Source of the DNA: Thuidium tamariscinum
Taxonomy: Eukaryota > Streptophyta > Bryopsida > Hypnales > Thuidiaceae
Direction of reading: 5' to 3'
DNA: 64,000 bases
Assembly (NCBI GenBank): GCA_947034885.2
Contig: OX344751.2
Span: 14,012,001 to 14,076,000, forward strand
Numbering within the stretch: the first letter of the stretch is position 1; every line of letters starts with the position of its first letter. This document shows, in pieces, positions 37,601-49,766 of the stretch. The notes beneath the pieces are model-generated. The model ran no database searches. It was not told the DNA's origin and saw nothing but the letters and a program-made list of their open reading frames with translations. A program made the position numbers and the translations under genes.

Positions 37601-37780
37601 GGTGTTGAATTGTAGGTTTCTGGCTATGCGCAAATCTACGAGAAGAATTTCACATTTGCAACTGTTCGAGCTGCGGGTCACCTGGTCCCTGCTGACCAGC
37701 CCAAGCGAGCTTTGGCCCTTTTCCGGAGCTTCGTGAAAGGAGAACCCCTGCAGCCCTTTCTGTACCCAGCCAGACCTTAA
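31650..37780 (+). CDS. Serine carboxypeptidase-like protein, 502 aa, ten exons
   Basis: Exons: 31650-31905, 32281-32385, 33017-33112, 33505-33597, 34581-34672, 34913-35203, 36156-36283, 36496-36645, 37311-37443, 37616-37780. All introns are GT-AG and the joined frame is open to TAA: 502 residues, usual for peptidase family S10. A signal peptide is seen (hydrophobic residues 9-21), then WFNGGPGCSS (82-91, oxyanion hole), [11 protein letters not shown] (128-138), GESYGG with nucleophile Ser181, GDFDGRVP with the catalytic Asp probably Asp408, and [11 protein letters not shown] with His470. N-glycosylation sequons occur, for example NLT at 110. The protein should therefore enter the secretory pathway, to vacuole or wall. 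The family includes carboxypeptidases and, in plants, acyltransferases that share the triad; sequence alone does not decide which. All key residues are intact, so it is probably functional. The exon 7 and 8 acceptors (36155, 36495) were chosen because they alone keep the frame. Confidence 0.93.
31906..31927. repeat. (GAGC)n run at the exon 1 donor site
   Basis: The splice donor GTGAGC is itself the start of a GAGCGAGCGAGCGAGCGAGC tetranucleotide repeat. Length change here would alter bases just downstream of the donor. Confidence 0.7.
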
Positions 37781-39385
37781 TTAATCACTTCAATAACTCA
37801 TTCATTAGCCTATTATTCCATTCTTTTTTCCGTTCTGTGCTGGTCATTGTCTTGGCCTAACTTGTTGTCACCGAATGTTGTTTAACTTAGATTTAAAAGG
37901 CCACTGGTTTGGAATTGGTACAGTGCAATAATATATGTATATCTTGAAGTTCGACAACCTCCAGGAGCATGCCAAAATGACATGCATTCAAAAAGGGAGG
38001 CAAAAACCAAAATTGAGAAAGGGCAATGTGTACATTTCTCACACTCCTGAATTCATAGGACTCACTGAAATTGGCAGGTTTCAGAATGTCAAACTAGGTA
38101 GGGTAGTGACATTCAAGTGAATAAATTAAGCTCTAAAACTATCTAGGACTGGTGTAGATTTGAGGTTCCAGATATGAGCCCTTGAAAATGTGCCACCTTG
38201 AAATTATTTTCCCATTTTTACTAATATGGCAAATTAATCAAATCACCTTTGTTGATCATTCCCCCAAAAGTCGGTTGGAATGCACAGTTCCCATGTGTTG
38301 ATTTCTTTCTGGCAGGCAGTCACAGGATGTAAGTTATGTCAATTCTCAATTCCATCATCTGGTACTATTAGGAAGAATTCAAAGTGCCTAAGCTTAGGTA
38401 AAAGCAAGTTCCGTCAAGAAGAGGAACCTATTCCTGTATTTCCAACCAAGACTAGAACATATTTCCACAGTTTAAATTGTGTTTTTTTCTCCTTTTCAAG
38501 GTGGGGCACTAGAAGATCAGGAAACATGTCCCAAAGTAGTGAGCAAGAAAGTAGGAAGTAGTGAGTGGGAAAATACCTAGTTTATGATCGGAATTGGAAG
38601 AATCTACTGTAGATGTTGGCCAGCCATTAGTTCAGACAACTTTTTGGCTCCCAAAAATCAAAATATCATTTGGGAAATTAAATTCTGAAAAATTTGCAGT
38701 CCCCATATTTCCTATCTTCCAACATGGCAAAAAATTTACTTGCTTCATATCACTCATGATTTGTTTGAGATCACTTAAGTGATTGACTATGAGTACCTCT
38801 ACCTTATCTCTTATCATGTCCATGAATTTGACTGACTCAAATTAGGATTCATAATAACTGAAAAACATTCCCTGGCTGGTCTACCTAATCAGTATTTATT
38901 TAAATGTCCTGCCTGTGTTTTCAGGATAATTGAAACTCAAAGATAAGACCATATGATGAAGCTGCCTTGAATTGCATTATTATCTGAAAACAAGTGAAGG
39001 CCACCCAGTACTCATGACCCATTTAGTCAGTCCTTAGATATCCGAAACTTGCGCACAAGTTGAATTGTATCCGAGTCAGCTTTCAAAGCAGCAGCAATCT
39101 AAGGAGTCAGTGAATCATTGATAAGAATGCTCATTCAAGCCAGAAAGCACATGCAATACCTGGAGAAAGGGCTGAATGAATTATATCCAACAAAATCCAG
39201 TTTCATTTTTTTCCAAATAAAAAACCCTAAACGGAAAGATTATCATCTCACAATCAGTATTCTCATTGCCTGGGATATTTCAAGAGACATGGATAGGTAG
39301 TTCCATAGCTCATTTGGGACTGATGAGTTGCATTCTTACACATGTTTTTTGGGTAGTTATCATTACCTATGTATGTTGCACAACA
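37781..39385. other. 3' flank of the carboxypeptidase gene and intergenic DNA
   Basis: AATAA-type strings just after the stop (37792) and at 37927 are candidate polyadenylation signals; I cannot choose. Beyond about 38000 no gene is recognised. The frames at 37935, 38280 and 38594 have no family resemblance. Confidence 0.4.
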
Positions 39386-39574
39386 CAGGAGAACCTCTTG
39401 AACTCAATTGGTCCCGGTCCAGTATGACATGTTGAGTTATAGTGGTTTATTTACTTAGAGAGGGTCAGATTTACTCACATCTTTTGTAATTTGGCTCCGT
39501 CCGGGACCAGTCTCACACATTGAGTTACAAAGGTTTATCAGCCTAGAGAAGGTTTAATAAGAGAGGTTCTAGTG
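39386..39574. mobile_element. Emigrant/pogo-like MITE, 189 bp
   Basis: Begins CAGGAGAACCTCTTGAACT and ends AATAAGAGAGGTTCTAGTG followed by TA. The inner GGTCCCGG near 39410 pairs with CCGGGACC near 39508. CAGTARAACCTCT-type ends, a GGTCCC subterminal block and TA targets are the signature of Emigrant-like MITEs mobilised by pogo/mariner transposases. The left TA has become CA, if TA was the target. Confidence 0.6.
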
Positions 39575-39820
39575 TATTATTTCTAAGCCAACGACATCAG
39601 TTTTCCTCTTAAAAACCAAAATTAGACTTTGTTGTGCAGTACAGTACATGTGCCCACTGAAGGGAGAAAACTTGCAGGACAGGAGAAAAGTACCGACTTT
39701 ACTACAGACAGACAGACTGCATCTGTAAAAATCTCAATAAGTACATGCAGATTTTACAGTAACTTATGCAGACAAGCTCAAAGCATAACATTGAGGAGCA
39801 AGGTTGGCATTGCCTTGGTT

Positions 39821-39908
39821 CTACAGTGATGGTGTGGAATATGCCACACCCAAGAGTGTTCATTAGTAACTAATTGGTTGGGTAGAATATGCCTCACCAT
39901 CACTGTAG
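39821..39908. mobile_element. 88-bp hairpin MITE-like element
   Basis: CTACAGTGATGGTGTGGAAT at the left pairs with the right end ATGCCTCACCATCACTGTAG, with a gap. If TA is the target, the element proper is CAGTGATGG...CCATCACTG flanked by TA. No coding. Confidence 0.6.
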
Positions 39909-40501
39909 AGGCAGAGCATGCTACTGAATGGTATGAGGTTTGAGACTTCCAGAGCCCAAGAAAAACAAGAAAAAAAACTGAAAGAGTTCAGCAGGAGAGA
40001 AAACTTTGAACTGATTTGGGCAAGCTCAACAGAAGAACCACTTGGAGCTGTTTTGATCGCTGCTTTGGGGAGACAAACATCAGTCCAAAGATTCTCATGT
40101 TGAGCTTGTGTTCTCGCTTGTGTTTTTGCTTGTTTTCTTGCATGTTTTCTAGCTCTTGAACTCTGTTCCTAGGCATTGGCAAACAATCCACAGCAATAAT
40201 AACACTCAAAGAAAACTAGAAAACTGCAGCCCTTCGATCTTTATTCCATATAAATTGCTCCTCCCCACCAGCTCTCCAAAAAGTGGGTTGACATGAGAAC
40301 ATGAGACACAACAAGGTCAACCCTCGGCTCACATGATTCACCGATTACTGGTAGTATCAGTTGTGTTGGGCGGTTGTTCCAAAGCCTGAAATCTTTGACA
40401 CAAGGCAAAAGGGAGGCAATCAAACTGAAGAAAATAATAATCATACAACTTGGAATCCCATTGCGGGACCTCACCTCTGTCGCTGGCTTTCATATACCAT
40501 A

Positions 40502-40594
40502 GACTCCCTCTGTTTCTGAAAAAAAAAAGACCCATGTTTCCTTTGCAAATACGAAGAAAACATGGTGTGTGTCTTTTCAGAAACAGAGGGCGAC
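40502..40594. mobile_element. Stowaway-like (Tc1/mariner) MITE, 93 bp
   Basis: The left end GACTCCCTCTGTTTCTGAAA and the right end CAGAAACAGAGGGCGAC are flanked by TA (40500-40501, 40595-40596). The inner GACCCATGTTTCC and AAACATGGTGTGTGTC also pair, so the whole element folds. CTCCCTCYGT termini with TA duplication are the Stowaway hallmark. Confidence 0.85.
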
Positions 40595-40879
40595 TAAGTT
40601 TTATATGTCTTCATTTGGTATTGTTTAATTAATTGTGGTACTGAGCACTGTGAAACTTACATCCTTCAACAACTTCACCTGGCAGGCAACAAGACAAGTA
40701 CCACTTCCCCAGGGCAGCTGTGTTTCTTCTTGTTGTTGTTGTTTCCTTATTTTTTAAATCTTCTTCACTTCCTCCAGGTGAGAGAAAATCCCCGACCAGC
40801 AGTGGCAGTGCGTGGGGGGTCATGTGGGTTAATATAAATAATGTGTGCCTTCACATGGGGGAACTCCAGAGATCAATTT

Positions 40880-40900
40880 GGCCAGCCAGCCAGCCAGCCA
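40880..40900. repeat. (CAGC)n microsatellite
   Basis: Five GCCA/CAGC units in a row within non-coding DNA. Confidence 0.7.
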
Positions 40901-41003
40901 TTAAATTTATTTTACAATAACTTAGCCTTGGATGTTGGAGAAAGAAGGACGGAGAATATTTTTGCTTTCAGTTCAGTTACACTTACACTTGACAGGTGCA
41001 TAA

Positions 41004-41190
41004 CAGACCAGATACTACCTTATGTTAAAAACAATTGTTTGTTGGTTTGTTTTTGACAGCAAAAAAACAGACCAGATACTAGTATGTTAAAAATAATTGT
41101 TTGTTGGTTTGTTTTTGACAGCAAAAAAACAGACCAGATACTAGTATGTTAAAAATAATTGTTTGTTGGTTTGCTTTTGACAGCAATGAA
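41004..41190. repeat. 62-bp tandem repeat, three copies
   Basis: Units begin at 41005, 41069 and 41131 with AGACCAGATACTA and run through TTGTTTGTTGGTTTGTTTTT and GACAGCAA. Copies 2 and 3 are almost identical, and copy 1 differs slightly in length (64 bp). Confidence 0.85.
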
Positions 41191-42088
41191 GCGGAATTTT
41201 AGTAAACAATTGTTTCAGTTGCAATGCTAGTCTGACATGTCTTGAGCCTGGTAATAAAAACACGGACGCCATTCTTTTGTAACTTACTGTTTCCTCTATC
41301 AATGGAAATCGTCCATGTGTTTGTTTTGTTTTGTTTTTGTTTGAAACAAATGAAGGGGATTCATTGCCAAGAAAAAGAATACAAACCGCCCAGCCACAAC
41401 TGGAATCGTCCATGTGTTTCATGGAAAAAAAAAGGGGGGAAAAAACACTGACAGCAGGCTGGTATGATACAATGAATACATGGGCTCATATTACTTATAA
41501 ATTCCAATTCTTAATACAGATTTTGAACATACAGTATTTCAGAGACCAAGTGAGAGGCTTGGAACTGATGGATTGGTCTCAGAACCTTGAAAATAAGTTT
41601 AGTTACATGACTGCCAGTTTTCAAAGGGAAGGAATGTATGTAGCACTGATGCAAAAAGCGACCGACTGCAATTTGCCACTGTTTTGCTAATAAAATTAGT
41701 GTACGATCAATACATGATTGTGGATTTTATAGATTATAAGGCCGACAACTCATGGAACCAAAAAAAAATGCCATCATCGCACGGGGGACTTCTCCAAAAT
41801 CAATGCGTATCTCATTATGTGGAAGAAATGATTTTAGAACCTTTGTCGACCTCCAAAAGTTGACCCTTTGTAACCTTTGTGTATGGTATCCAAATGTCAT
41901 GTTTTTGGTGCATTGGAATCTTCCTTTGTATGCCAATAAGACCAATCAAATAATGGTTTCAAGGCACAGGAGCCAAAAGTGGTAGTTAGGGGGGCCTACC
42001 TTGTAGTAGTATAAAAATAGCAACTAGATCTACTAATGCTCAAATTTCACCCCAAGGAGACTTGGATTTAGCCATGTTCTTACAAGAT
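41191..42088. other. Non-coding DNA
   Basis: No gene recognised. The overlapping frames at 41242-41690 and 41727-41985 lack any family resemblance and sit between repeats. Confidence 0.4.
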
Positions 42089-42590
42089 TTAACCTTTGAA
42101 GGACCAAGGCAATTTAGGGGTGATTGCAAGAAACACTTGTCCTATTTTTCTGTCACTCAGTCATTGCAAAAGTTGTTTTGTGCCACAAGTATTGCAAAAT
42201 TGATTGAATGGACTTGAAATTCAGAGGTATGCATTAGAGGAGATTTGGCTCTATAGAAGATTGTGAATTTCTGCATAGTAGGGAATTCTAGGAACTAGGC
42301 CACTACTAAAATCTGATGTGGTTAAGAAACGGCTACACATCAGATTTTTAATTTCTTTCTTTTTTAAATCAACTTTTTTTTCTCAATTTCAGGAACAATT
42401 TTCTTTTCTTTTTTATATTTATGAGGGTTGACAGCAATCAATTGTTTCCTCACTACTACAAAAACAACATGGGGCACTAGCTTGAAACAACCCTCTATTC
42501 CCCCAAATCTCTTCTAATGCTTCTTATAGCAATGGAAAATGTAAATTATTTCAATGTTTTAATAATTAATTCAATAGGTGAATTTGAATA

Positions 42591-42634
42591 CATGTATATG
42601 TATATGTATATGTATGTATGTATGTATGTATATG
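42591..42634. repeat. (TATG)n/(TATATG)n microsatellite
   Basis: Perfect TATATG units followed by TATG units inside the MITE. Confidence 0.85.
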
Positions 42635-42815
42635 GTTTGTGTGGCTTTTAGTATTATTGAGTACCTTTTTTGAAAAATTATATAGTCAAATTTGGTATTT
42701 TCAATCTTAATAGAAGTATACTACTCTATATTTTTCAAGAAGAAATTGTCAAAAACATGTTCCAAGTGTCTTTTGCATTGGCCTAAAGGGTGCTACATTT
42801 AGGTTTAATTAATGT

Positions 42816-42954
42816 CACTACTAGAAAATGTAGGTATAAATGACTTGTCAACAATGACTACACACCAATAACAATGACTACAAAACAATCATTTTGTAGT
42901 CATTTTGCAATCATTGTGGACAAGTCATATATATATCCCTATTTTCTAGTAGTC
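42816..42954. mobile_element. CACTA-type hairpin nested in the MITE
   Basis: Left CACTACTAGAAAATGTAGG, right CCCTATTTTCTAGTAGTC. The arms continue inward (AATGACTTGTC / GACAAGTCAT). The terminal G is changed to C, and the 3-bp flanks (TGT, AAT) do not match, so the insertion is old or altered. Confidence 0.65.
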
Positions 42955-43420
42955 AATTGAATTAAAAATGGTTTTCTAATTCTAGCATTGAGCTTCTTTG
43001 TTTGTTTGTAGTTGGTAACATTGGCTACTTTTAAAATCAATTTTTCAAGTACATTTTCTAATTTTTAAGAATAAAATGTAGAAGTCTTATTTTCTAACAT
43101 AAATTGTAGCCTATGACTCAAAGTAGAAATTCAAGGCATACAAAAAGATTCAATAGTATCAGTTAACGACCCATAGAGCTTCCAATCTATCAATGTAGAC
43201 TTTTTTTTATAGAAAATTAAGTTATGCCATCTATCCTAGCTTTCCAATGATGAACATTATAAGTTGTCAAAATAGTAGATTTTTAATCCAATCAACCATC
43301 TATATTTCATATTTGATGTCTCAAATAGTATAGAAGGTGACTCATAGTACAAAAAGTACTAAAATGCTAAAAATCAAAAATTCGATAAATTGTATAAGTG
43401 TTTCTTGCAATCACCCTTAG

Positions 43421-46400
43421 TTTTTGTCTAATAAACACTTAAAACTACCAATTCTACTTTGTTCATCCAAAAAATAAGAAATTTAGAATCTAATTGTAGG
43501 ATCTTATACTTTACTTGCATGAGATCATATTATAAATATTTAATGAAGCTAAAACATACAAATTGGAAGATCTATTAGCATTTGAAGTTGGAAAAAAAAT
43601 TGGAGCACTTTGCTTGCAATTTTAAATGACTTTGACAATCATTTGTGTAATTTTTTGCACTCTGAAATTTGAATTAAAAAAAATTTATCTTGAAGAATTG
43701 AGTTGAAAGTCTAGGGGGGGAAATAAATAAATAAATAAAATAGGCTTGATTTTCATTCTTTAAAAATTTATTGAATAGAATTAGGTTTAAGATTGAAAAA
43801 TTAAATCACTAATTTATCTAAGATTGGATTAAAACTCAATAATTCCAATAATGAGATTGTTCTAGCAAACAAATTTAACCTTTTCAAGCAAACTTTTTTG
43901 AAAAATTGTAAAAATTGCATTCAGAAAAATGAATCCCATATCTTATATTTTCAAGAAAATGCTCAAATTGACCCCAAAACAAGATTTTTCATAACTTTCA
44001 CATCATTGATCCAAAATGTAATGAATAAAGATTCTACATATAAGGTAAACTTGCCTACAATAAATAAAATGAGTGATTTAACTTGTTGCAATTCACAAAA
44101 AAAATAAGTTTTTTCGAATACAAAGCATTAGAGGAGACTTGAGGGCACTAGATTACTACAAGTTATCTTGAGTTTCTGGATTGTTGAGAGATTGCCAAGC
44201 TAGAAAATAGTATTTTTTTTGATTAAAAATTTTGAATTTCAAGAAAAAAATGAGTTTTAGGTTTCTTAACTCTTTTTTGAATTTTTGAAAAAAAAAACTC
44301 AAAAAAATTCAAAACTTCTGCCATTATAGGCTAATTTGTTGTTTCAAGAGAACATAAGGAACAAGCAAAAGAATGGCCCTAAAATAGCCCTCCTTTGCCT
44401 TCAAATCTCTCTAATGTCAAATGTGAAGAATCATGAGAGCAATTGAAATTTTATTTTTCTAAAAAAGTATGAATTTTTTATGAATTTTTGAAGTGTGTTG
44501 CCCAATTGGTCCAAAGGAGTCTTTAGACTACTCCAAATCAGCAAAAAAGTGTTTCCATAATGGTCATCTTATCACCCAAAGTAGTCACAACATTTTCAAA
44601 TAGAACTACATAATTACCCTACATAGCCATGACATGAAAGTATAGATGGAAATAACTATTTATGACAATTTATACTAGAAAAGTGTAAAAGTCTTATGAT
44701 AGTCACTCATAACTCAATGACCATCTATCAAGGCAATGAATATGGTCACAAATAAACCTAACATAGTCCTAATCTTGACTTATGGGTAGATAGAAAACTC
44801 CAATGAGTAGTTAACTACTATTATGGGCAAGTTTACATTATACAAAAATATTATCTATAAGGAAAAAAATAAATTTAAATTCAAACTTTTGTGGATTTAT
44901 TTTTCTATCCACCTAGTTGAAATTTGAGCTTATTGCGATATAAGTTTTTCTTTTAATCATTAATTGAGATAAAAATATATTCCTATAGAGCTAAAGAGTT
45001 GTTATATCTTATGAAAAAGTTCCAAAAAGTTTCACTAAAAGTTGAGGTCATAGGAACTTATTCAGAATCCATTGTGTCCCTTGAGGAGACAATGGTCCTT
45101 TAGAAGTTATTCCAAATTCAATATCTTGGATGATGAGTAGAGTGTTTTAGGGTAGTATTTTTTCTAAATAATTTCTCATATACACATAGTAATATTTGAA
45201 CCTTTTCTTAGACTTCTTGTATAACCAATTTCATTGATGAAAATGAAGTGAGTTATGTATTGTACAAAGATGTAAGCCAAAATGTAAAAAATGCTTAATG
45301 GATTCAAGCATTAAATGTTTAAGGTGGATATGCCTTTGTCCTTTATAGATTACCTTGTCCAAATTAATAATTTTTCTATTACAAAAATACAAATTTGAGT
45401 GGTGAAGATTGAAGTGAAATCATCTTCTATGAGTTAATAATTTTTTTCATTTCAAAGTAGTTTATAATGAAAATACAAACCCAATGACAATGATTGTAGT
45501 ATTCTATAATCAATTCATACTAGTAATCACAACATTCAATCTATGGCCATTGGAGCAATATGATTGAACCACCTTAAGCATATTTTAAAATGAGTTTCTC
45601 TAAAGTATTCTCTAATGAGCAAGAAATTTTACCTAAATTTATCTTAACTTCTAAAACAACATTAATACATATACATTTTAAGTGTCAAAGGTATGAATGG
45701 GGGCATAAAATTGTATTTGAATGAAGGAGGAAGTTTGAATTGGGAGCAAAAAATTTGTGAATTTAATGCTTTATTATTATGTAGAATTCAAGAACTTTAA
45801 TTTTCTATTAGTAGGAGACATTATTAAAGAATATTGTACACTTAGAGTAGGGAAGAAAAATATTTAGTACAAGGTAGAAAATAGTATCTGCAACCTCAAT
45901 GATGGTGCCCTTTAAAAATGCTGAGCACCCTTGTAAATCACCTAAACCCTATGTAGTGAAATGAATTAGGTTAGGCTTGTAGTAGAGCACCATTAGGCAT
46001 AGAGCTACAATAAATAAGTGGAGAATGCATAGTAAAGTAATCATCAAAGGATAATCCTATTTTTAATCAAGAGTTTTTGGTTTTATTAAAAATTACAAAG
46101 CGTAAACTAGCCATTCTCCCAGTGATGGCACATGAGGTCACCAATACTATATGTGTCCCTTTAGTACATCTTTTGTATAAAATCACTTTAATAGGGTGCC
46201 TTAGAAAGTAGAGGGAAGCTCCAAGTCCAATGTCAATATTTTGTATATATTGACATATTCCTTCTATTCAAAAATAAGTTTAGGTTTTCAAATATACTTG
46301 TCACAAATTAAATTCGATATGGTGCAAGAAATTGGCTCTTTACAACTTGATTGACAACAAGTGAAACTAGTTCAATTGACATTGAGAAGCAAAAAAATCT

Positions 46401-47403
46401 ACATATACCACTACATAACAATTCAATCCCTACAAAGGGAATTGAAATGAAACCTCTAACCAATTGAAGGTGATAAATTCAACCTAAAATTGTACAACAA
46501 CTACTATTAACAAACTTCTTGTTGAGAATTTCATGGGGTTGAATTGCAAGTGTTAGGCGAAAATTGAACCCATTAAGAGACTTGAGTACCCTAAACTAAA
46601 TTTAATATTAATTGAATTGTGTGCAAGGGTATCCACATCATCATTAACACTACCACATAGTAACTTTAAGGCCATAATTTAGCATGTAGAGATTTGTAGG
46701 AGGCAAGTACAAGCCATCTCTTAAAATTGATTTATGAGATCTTGGAGATGGATTGGGTAATTTGATGACAAATTTTTTAGCCCATCATGCAATTCTTGAC
46801 CCAATTAGAGAGTTGGAGAGGTTTTTTCCAACCAAATTTTTGCATTACAAAGTAGACCCTTATTGGATTCAATTTCCCCCTAATGATATTGTGAGGATTG
46901 AATAGCAAGGACATCATTGGGCTTTATGGCACTAGCACTAGTTGGAAAATTATCAAAATTAATAGCACTAGAGCACTTCCAAAAAGGAAGAAAATTTGCC
47001 AATTTTGACACTTGTTCAACTTGCACCACTTTATTATTGACTTCCATTCATTCACACCTAGGATGGGTTCCTAGAAACTACAATAACTAAGCAATATTCT
47101 AAAAATAGGAATAATTTACAAGTTAATTTAGCCATTTCTACAAAAACTTGGATTTATTTTGGGACAAAGGGAGTATAAGTTAAGAATATTGTTATTGTAA
47201 CAATTTTGTATAGTCTATTCTATGGAATTCCTAATATATATATATATATATAAGTGTAAAAAAGGTTGTACTTACATGCATATGGTAATTGTGTATAAAT
47301 AGCAATCTTATTACATGTATAGTACCTCATATTCCTAAAGTGTTCCATTCATTCTCTCAATACAAACAAAAACTAGCCTTTAGATATGGGTACAACAAGT
47401 TGA
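43421..47403. other. Four kilobases of AT-rich DNA, no gene
   Basis: No open frame above background, no paired termini recognised. Includes an (AAAT)n run near 43719-43740 and (TA)n at 47233-47252. Probably decayed transposons. Confidence 0.45.
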
Positions 47404-47407
47404 TTAA

Positions 47408-49762
47408 CCCCTAAAGGACCTCAAGACATGTTCAAATTTCAAACAAGAGGTGTATGCAAACATGTCCCAATTATGGAGTAAAAAATTCATTCATCTAAAT
47501 ACATATAGATTCTTGTATTGGTTCCCTTATATTTAAATAATAGGTCTAAATATCTTTCATTTACAAAGAAAAAAGTATGTCTAACCTCAAAAAATTCAAC
47601 GGACACAAGTATGTCTAATGTCAAAAAATAACATTTTGTAGTTCAAAAAATGACCTTTCAACAACAATATGAATAAATAAATAAAGTAATAAAGTAATAA
47701 TACAAAATAATTAGAATCTAACATTTCAAATTCATAATAAAAAAATCTTTTAAAGATTACAAAAAATCAATCTATTATCACTTTTTTAATTTATGGTTTT
47801 TGATTTTATTGGAGAACATTAATTGTTTTAGTCATTGGTTTAATAATATGAATATGATTTATAGATTATATTTTACAAATTTTGTTTTGAAGTCATCATT
47901 TTAATTATTCTTCAAAGTTTCATTTTACAATTCATCTCTTTATTTTTAGAAATCTTGATTATTCCCTTATCCCTAAGTAAAATATTGTTATTGGTTTATA
48001 TTGTAGTCATCCTATAATATCAATTATATTGTTTTTTTAGCACTATACTCTAGGGTCATTGCAAGAAACACCTGTCCTATTTCATGTCACAATTTGAACC
48101 ACTTTTTTGTTGTCTACAATAACTTTTGGAGATTAAGTCCAATGAAAATGAAATTTTTATTGAACATACCTAACTTGAAGTTTATTAGATCCCTTATTTT
48201 TCAGAAATTAAAAAAAATCATTTTATATTTAAAAAACATTTTCGTTGAGCGTCACAAAATTACGTTTATGGTTATCATTACGTTCGCAGTGTCTAAATTT
48301 AATGATTTCAAGACGAAACTTTCATGGTCTATTTGTATAGGTGTAAAACCTATGAATTCCAAAAAAAAATCTAAAAATATGTTTTTTTATGTCCTCCACA
48401 TGAGTACCAATTTTTTTTCGTGGCACGCAATTTTTGAACATTGATGATGGTTCTAAGATCGTTCCTTTGGTCAAATCTCATCGAAATCAACTTTCCTCAA
48501 ATGGCCAATTTTTATTTTTTCTTAAAATTGATTTTCCTATTTTTTACAAATTAAAATGTTGAAGTACTAATTTTCATGAGATTTTGCACTTTTTTGGATT
48601 TCCTACTTAGAGATTTTTCCTATGCTTTTCCTTTCTAGGGTATATTCTTCTTAAAGGTTTATACATGAAACATATTTTTCACTTTTTTTAAAACTTTTTT
48701 TTCTAATTTTAAAGTACTCCCGAAAAAAAAAGACTACATTGTAAAACGCTACGCTTTTTGGTAGGTGTTTCTTGCAACGACCCTCTAGTTTTCTTGAAAT
48801 GCCTATTAGCTACTACAAAATGGGTTCTAGAATGCACATATATTATCTTCTTTTTTTCAAAAATTCACAAAATTTACATCATAATATTCATCCACTATCA
48901 ATGAATATATCATAAAATTCACAAATATTCATGGATTGTGTATGACTATTTTCAATGTGGTCATTTCACTTGTGCTTTTGCATTTCTAAGCTCAATTTTT
49001 GACAATTTTTTGGGGTGCCCAATACCTTAACCCATAAACAATCAATGCCTTTTTTGCCAAAAAATATTCAAAATTTCCATTTCTATCACGAAAAATTGAA
49101 AAATTGAAAAATAGTATTTTCAGACAGTTAACCATAGGATCTTACACTTGAATAGTAAGAAAATATGTGGAATAAATTTCAAGAATTTTGACCACACATT
49201 GCAAGATGTATGCATTTAAAGTGAAAAAACAAATTTCTTAGCATGTCACTAGACTAGATTTTTGAATTTGAACCTTCTTCACTTATTAAAATGTACTCAT
49301 TCCAATGGTGATATAATTGTAGCAAGCAAACTAAACCATGTGGAACATTTTTTTATAGAATTGTTAAAGTTGCATTTAGAAATGAATCCTTTAAGTTATA
49401 TTTTGAAAAAAGATGCTTAGATTGCCCAAAATACAAGATGGTCTATAACTTTCACATAACTTGTTCAAATGAAATGAAACAAAGCTTTTGATGTAGACCA
49501 AAATATAATTTGTGAGAAAAAATTATTTTGAAGAAAATTCAAGATTTTGAAATATTTTTTGCTACCCAACTTATCTTGTTTTGACTTATTTGGGCATTAT
49601 TTTTTTCCTAAGCACCAAATAGGAAACAAAAAATATTCCAATGAAGATATTTAGTTTTTATATCCTTAAGAAAAGTTTTAAGAAATCATGACATAAATTG
49701 ACACCATAAGTACTTGCCCAAAATCCAATTTGCCCTCCAAATATATAATGGTTCTTCAAGGG
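47408..49762. mobile_element. Possible TTAA-bounded element with a nested MITE
   Basis: The left edge TTAA then CCCCTAAAGGACCTCAAG and the right edge ATGGTTCTTCAAGGG then TTAA (49763-49766) have termini of the form CCCYTRAAGRACC. The 2355 bp contain the MITE at 48053-48783 and no coding sequence. No second copy confirms the limits, so the pairing may be accidental. Confidence 0.4.
48053..48783. mobile_element. MITE, GGGTNATTGCAAGAAA family, TCTA target duplication
   Basis: Left end GGGTCATTGCAAGAAACACC, right end GGTGTTTCTTGCAACGACCC, TCTA on both sides (48049-48052, 48784-48787), 731 bp. The interior is related to the 745-bp copy at 62513: shared ATTTTCACTTTTTTTAAAA near the right end, a CTACGCTTT/CTACGTTTT subterminal block and CCTACTTAGAGA. 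The frame at 48094-48444 is not conserved between copies. Confidence 0.9.
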
Positions 49763-49766
49763 TTAA

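Larger units (their letters stand above)
42118..43416. mobile_element. MITE, GGGTNATTGCAAGAAA family, TTAG target duplication
   Basis: Left end GGGTGATTGCAAGAAACACT, right end TAAGTGTTTCTTGCAATCACCC, with TTAG on both sides (42114-42117, 43417-43420). At 1299 bp it is longer than its relatives at 48053 and 62513, partly because it carries a CACTA-like insertion and a microsatellite. Non-coding. It lies only 25 bp inside a TTAA-type terminus at 42089-42092 (TTAA then CCTTTGAAGGACC). Confidence 0.85.

Noticed and set aside
48094-48444. 116-codon frame inside the 731-bp MITE
   Set aside because: It is not conserved in the sister copy at 62513-63257, so it is unlikely to be a transposon protein.
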